Part shown: positions 6,902 through 9,493 of the stretch, one piece after another
Layout: each line of letters begins with the position of its first letter
How positions within the stretch are numbered: the stretch's first letter is position 1
Assembly (NCBI GenBank): GCA_040880235.1
Contig: JBBDIX010000001.1
Span: forward strand, 1 to 9,493
Reading direction: 5' to 3'
Length of the DNA stretch: 9,493 nucleotides
Source of the DNA: JBBDIX01 sp040880235
Lineage (GTDB): Bacteria > Actinomycetota > Nitriliruptoria > Nitriliruptorales > Nitriliruptoraceae
Notes under the pieces: model-generated
Databases searched by the model: none
What the model was told of the DNA's origin: nothing
Seen by the model: only the letters and a program-made list of their open reading frames with translations
Position numbers and translations under genes: made by a program

Positions 6902-6904
6902 CCC

Positions 6905-7690
6905 GTGGCCAGCCCGCAGCTCGACGCGCGCTGGCGGGTACTGGCCACCGTTGCACGCACCCTGCGTGCGGTGTTCGGCTGGCGGATCCGGGTCGACGGG
7001 CTCGAGCACGTGCCTCTTCAGGGCGGGGCCGTGCTCGCGTTCAACCATCACAGTCATGCCGACTTCGTCATGGTCGGATGGGCGACGGTGGTCGAACGTC
7101 GCCGTCCCCTGCGCTTCGTCGGCAAGCGTGAGGTCTGGGACAGCCGGTGGGTGGGGTGGTTGCCCCGCCTGTACGACCAGATCCCGGTCGACCGCGGATC
7201 GGCCTCCGGACGCGCAGCGGCATTCGACGTGGCCGTGGACGCTCTTCGTGGGGGGCACCTGGTCGCGGTCGCCCCCGAGCAGACCATCTCTGCGTCGTTC
7301 GAACTGCTGCCGTTCCGACACGGGGCCGCGCGCATGGCCCGACGAGCAGGCGTTCCGATCATCCCGGTGGTGGGCTGGGGAACCCAACGGTTCTCCACGA
7401 AGGGCATCCCGCTGCGGCTGCGACGTCGCCTGCCCGTCACCGTCCGTTTCGGGCCGCCGGTGACCGTCGGCCCCGACGACGATCCCGCCGCGGCGACCGC
7501 GCGTCTGCGCGCCACCATGGCCGCGATGCTCGACGTGGCGATCCGTGCCTATCCCGATGGCACACCGCCGGGGGTCCCGTGGCTGCCCGCGCGGTACGGC
7601 GGGGGCGCACCCACTCACGACGAGGTCCTGGAACACCACCGTCGGCGGACCCGCCGCGACTGGATGCAGGACCTCGACGCGTCCACCTGA
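6905..7690 (+). CDS. PlsC-family 1-acylglycerol-3-phosphate acyltransferase-like protein (first of a tandem pair)
   Basis: Members of this family transfer a fatty acyl group to a lysophospholipid, typically making phosphatidate from 1-acylglycerol-3-phosphate at the inner face of the membrane. The 261 residues show the catalytic HX4D motif (NHHSHADF, His48 and Asp53), then IPVDRG (Arg97), then PEQTIS (Glu125) followed by FELLPFRHGAARMA, and GVPIIPVVGWGTQR. PEQTIS stands where classical PlsC has EGTRS; the related form PEATIS is common in actinobacterial homologues. A C-terminal tail (WLPARYGGGAPT) is shared with the next gene. A hydrophobic N-terminal segment (about 12-26) may touch the membrane. 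The GTG start, 3 bases past the previous stop, has GAGGG (6893-6897) 7 bases upstream, inside the aminotransferase gene, so it is cotranslated. The exact acyl acceptor cannot be told from sequence. Confidence 0.92.
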   Translation: MASPQLDARWRVLATVARTLRAVFGWRIRVDGLEHVPLQGGAVLAFNHHSHADFVMVGWATVVERRRPLRFVGKREVWDSRWVGWLPRLYDQIPVDRGSASGRAAAFDVAVDALRGGHLVAVAPEQTISASFELLPFRHGAARMARRAGVPIIPVVGWGTQRFSTKGIPLRLRRRLPVTVRFGPPVTVGPDDDPAAATARLRATMAAMLDVAIRAYPDGTPPGVPWLPARYGGGAPTHDEVLEHHRRRTRRDWMQDLDAST

Positions 7691-7700
7691 GGGCCCGACC

Positions 7701-8474
7701 GTGACCACGCCGCACGTCACCCGGACGTACCGGATCGTCGCCATGCTGGCGCTCGGCGTGTTCCGCGTCCAGCGGTGGCAGTTCGACGTGCAGGGGGCGC
7801 AGCACGTGCCGACGTACGGGGGAGCGGTCATCGCGGCCAACCACATCGGCTTCTGGGACTTCGCGACCGTTGCGCGGGAACCCTGGCTGCGCACCGGTCG
7901 GCCAGTGCGGATCCTGGCGAAGTCGTCGCTGTTCGCCCTGCCGCTGGTGGGAGGGGCGATGCGTCGTGCGGGTCACATCCCGGTCGAACGCTCCGCGGGT
8001 GGCGGTGCCTATCGGGCAGCCGTCACGGCGCTGCGGGCCGGAGAACTGCTGCTCGTGTTGCCGGAACAGACGATCTCACCGGCCTTCGAACTTCGACCGC
8101 TACGCAACGGAGCGGCGCGCATGGCCGCCATGGCGGGGGTGCCGCTGGTACCGGCCGTGTCCTGGGGTTCGCATCGCTTCCACACGGTGGGTCACCGACC
8201 GCGTCCCCGCTGGCGACTGCCCGTCAGCGTCGCGTACGGCGAACCGCTGACGCCGCACGCGGATGACGACGCGACCGAGGTGACCGCGATCCTTCGACAG
8301 CGCATGCAGGGGCTGCTCGACGCGGTCCAGTCGTCGTACCCGCACGGCAATCCCCGGGGCTCGTGGTGGGTGCCCGCTCGCCGCGGTGGCGCAGCCCCCA
8401 CCGTCGCGCAGGCCGAACAGGGGCTGCGTGCGCTGACGACGAAGTGGGTGCGACGCCCGGGCCGACCCCACTAG
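7701..8474 (+). CDS. PlsC-family acyltransferase-like protein (second of a tandem pair)
   Basis: This 257-residue paralogue of the preceding gene has the same layout: HX4D in NHIGFWDF (His48, Asp53, identical positions), AKSSLFALPLVGG, IPVERS, PEQTIS (Glu122) with FELRPLRNGAARMA, GVPLVPAVSWGSHR, and a tail with WWVPARRGGAAPT. Both carry the same PEQTIS variant, which supports a local duplication followed by substantial divergence, since the two differ at many positions between motifs. The GTG start at 7701 has GAGGG (7689-7693) overlapping the upstream stop, 7 bases away; frame extension further upstream would run back into the first gene and is unlikely. The pair might split the sn-2 acylation step by substrate, or one may act on another lipid or glycan acceptor; this is inference. 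It ends with TAG at 8472-8474 and is followed by a hairpin. Confidence 0.92.
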   Translation: MTTPHVTRTYRIVAMLALGVFRVQRWQFDVQGAQHVPTYGGAVIAANHIGFWDFATVAREPWLRTGRPVRILAKSSLFALPLVGGAMRRAGHIPVERSAGGGAYRAAVTALRAGELLLVLPEQTISPAFELRPLRNGAARMAAMAGVPLVPAVSWGSHRFHTVGHRPRPRWRLPVSVAYGEPLTPHADDDATEVTAILRQRMQGLLDAVQSSYPHGNPRGSWWVPARRGGAAPTVAQAEQGLRALTTKWVRRPGRPH

Positions 8475-8477
8475 GTT

Positions 8478-8494
8478 CGTGCGCGTTGCGCACG
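8478..8494 (+). terminator. Hairpin after the acyltransferase pair, possible terminator
   Basis: CGTGCGC (8478-8484) and GCGCACG (8488-8494) pair perfectly around a 3-base loop, four bases past the stop of the second acyltransferase. No U-tract follows. A competing longer-range pairing of GGCAC (8495-8499) with GTGCC (8513-8517) lies just downstream. It may end or stabilise the ilv operon transcript, but without a U-run this is a weak call. Confidence 0.35.
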
Positions 8495-8517
8495 GGCACC
8501 CGGCGTGCATCCGTGCC

Positions 8518-8535
8518 AAGGAGTCGCGACCAGTG
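8518..8535 (+). promoter_or_regulatory. Ribosome binding site supporting the lipoprotein GTG start
   Basis: AAGGAG at 8518-8523 lies 9 bases before GTG 8533, acceptable spacing. The in-frame upstream alternative GTG 8479 has no purine-rich site and lies inside the hairpin arm, and GTG 8545 would be 21 bases away, so 8533 is preferred. Confidence 0.55.
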
Positions 8536-9493
8536 TGCGATGCCGTGCGTGTGCTGGCGGGCACGCTGTTGGTGTGCCTCGCCGTCGCCGCGTGTGCGCC
8601 GGTCGAGGAGATCCCCGCGACCCTGCCCCGGGTGTTCGCTCCTCCCGACGTCGGTGATGTCGACGGCGGGGACACGGGCGGGTCGGGGGTCGACGGGAGC
8701 GCCATCGACGACGCGACGGTCGATCCGCAGCGTCCCGACCACTGGCCAGCCCGCATCGTGCTGGGGTTCCAGGGGGCCACCGGTGCGACGGTGGCACAAC
8801 GGACGCTGGCGGGGCTCATCGAGGAGACCCTGCACGTGGAGGTCGCGATCGTGCCGCTGCGTGACGTCGCGCCGGGGGACGTGGACCAGGTGTTCTCCGG
8901 TCTCGACGTCGTGGTGGCCGATGCGATGACCGCGCACACGGCGCGGTTCGACGGTCGGCTCCACACGGTGCGGGACGCGGCGACCGGCCAGGCGACGGCC
9001 TGGGTGACCCTCGCGCCCGACGTGTGGTGCCCCGGCGGCACCGTGGGCGTCGACGCCGACGACCTCGGGCGATGTGTGGGCGTCGACGTTCCCGTCGTGG
9101 TCGCCGCGGACGATGAGCCTCCGGGAGGTCTGGCCCGCCTCGCCGACCGGATCGAGGGCCGCGAGGTCGTGGTCCCGGCATCGTCGGCGACGGCGATGCG
9201 ACTGGCCGCGCTCCAGTTCGAGCGAGAGCTCGGGGTCGTTCCCGGCTCACTCGTCGTGTCGGGACTCGACGATCCCGCGGACGACGCGCTGTGGCTCGTG
9301 CCCGTGGAGCCGGGTCCTGGCGGGGGCATGGTCGTCGGTTCGTGGGGCCCTCGCGACGACGATCGTGCGCCGGTCGTCGTGGCCTGGGGGCCGTGGGTCC
9401 CCCATGCCGTCGTGGCGGTCAGCCCCGGGGTCGATAGCGACCTGGCGGGCGCCATCGACCAGACACAGCAGTCGCTCTCCGGGCGCATGGACG
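8533..9493 (+). CDS. Putative lipoprotein, possibly substrate-binding-protein-like, 3'-truncated by window edge
   Basis: The frame from GTG 8533 stays open for 320 codons to the window end. Residues 5-20 are a hydrophobic signal segment, and the lipobox VAAC predicts cleavage before Cys21 and lipid anchoring outside the membrane; the n-region is weak, with only Arg6. A low-complexity Asp/Gly-rich linker (about 41-60) follows. The mature part begins at about 66 with WPARIVLGFQGATGATVAQR, then a segment like GDVDQVFSGLDVVVADAM (about 116-133), cysteines 166 and 181 that could form a disulfide, and PVVVAWGPWVPHAVVAV near 280-296. The order of these segments faintly recalls glycine-betaine-type (OpuAC-like) ABC binding proteins, where a similar W-x-PH stretch lines the ligand pocket, but I do not recognise the family firmly. 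Whether it belongs to the operon upstream or starts a new unit is unclear; any transporter partners would be beyond the window. Confidence 0.75.
   Translation, partial: MCDAVRVLAGTLLVCLAVAACAPVEEIPATLPRVFAPPDVGDVDGGDTGGSGVDGSAIDDATVDPQRPDHWPARIVLGFQGATGATVAQRTLAGLIEETLHVEVAIVPLRDVAPGDVDQVFSGLDVVVADAMTAHTARFDGRLHTVRDAATGQATAWVTLAPDVWCPGGTVGVDADDLGRCVGVDVPVVVAADDEPPGGLARLADRIEGREVVVPASSATAMRLAALQFERELGVVPGSLVVSGLDDPADDALWLVPVEPGPGGGMVVGSWGPRDDDRAPVVVAWGPWVPHAVVAVSPGVDSDLAGAIDQTQQSLSGRMD

Noticed and set aside
5840..7894. 684-residue minus-strand frame opposite the aminotransferase and first acyltransferase
   Set aside because: It spans gene boundaries of the real operon and has shadow composition (Arg, Val, His, Gly) without any conserved segment.
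8100..9488. 462-residue minus-strand frame opposite the lipoprotein
   Set aside because: It is Ser/Thr/Arg/Pro-rich with no motif and crosses the end of the second acyltransferase. The plus-strand frame has a coherent signal peptide and lipobox, so it is preferred.

Overview
The window is about 9.5 kb of high-GC DNA (near 70% by eye). It has strong third-position G/C bias, frequent GTG starts and tightly packed genes on the + strand. The GatB, Dxs, IlvB and IlvN sequences and the actinobacterial style of the acyltransferases (a PE-x-TIS motif and a C-terminal W-x-PAR-x-GG motif) point to the chromosome of an actinobacterium. A deep lineage such as Nitriliruptoria or Acidimicrobiia is a guess. 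There are no RNA genes, mobile elements, CRISPR arrays or signs of recent transfer. All real genes read rightward; the long minus-strand frames are composition shadows.

Layout. Positions 1-1133 hold the 3' three quarters of gatB, for a subunit of the tRNA-dependent amidotransferase. After 74 bases comes dxs (1208-3130), the first enzyme of the MEP isoprenoid pathway. The 308 bases from 3131 to 3438 contain no large gene but hold the most informative regulatory element here. It comprises a promoter candidate (3188-3216), a short leader ORF ending in six consecutive valine codons (3247 or 3274 to 3336), a hairpin just after its stop, a strong 10-bp terminator-like hairpin (3365-3388) and a third hairpin before the ilvB ribosome binding site. 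This is the architecture of a ribosome-mediated attenuator that senses valine supply.

Downstream runs a probable operon: ilvB (3439-5187), ilvN (5244-5771), a class V PLP aminotransferase of the alanine/serine-glyoxylate group (5777-6901) and two tandem PlsC-type acyltransferases (6905-7690 and 7701-8474). Gaps are 56, 5, 3 and 10 bases. IlvB and IlvN form acetohydroxyacid synthase, the committed enzyme of branched-chain amino acid synthesis. The usual next gene, ilvC, is absent, and the aminotransferase occupies its place. If transcription runs through, the valine attenuator would also set expression of the aminotransferase and of two membrane-lipid enzymes.

A hairpin follows the second acyltransferase. 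From 8533 to the window end runs an open frame for a lipoprotein, cut off by the window edge, with faint resemblance to osmolyte-type ABC substrate-binding proteins. Most of the window is ordinary housekeeping sequence. The points worth a second look are the leader/attenuator, the unusual operon partners and the unassigned lipoprotein.
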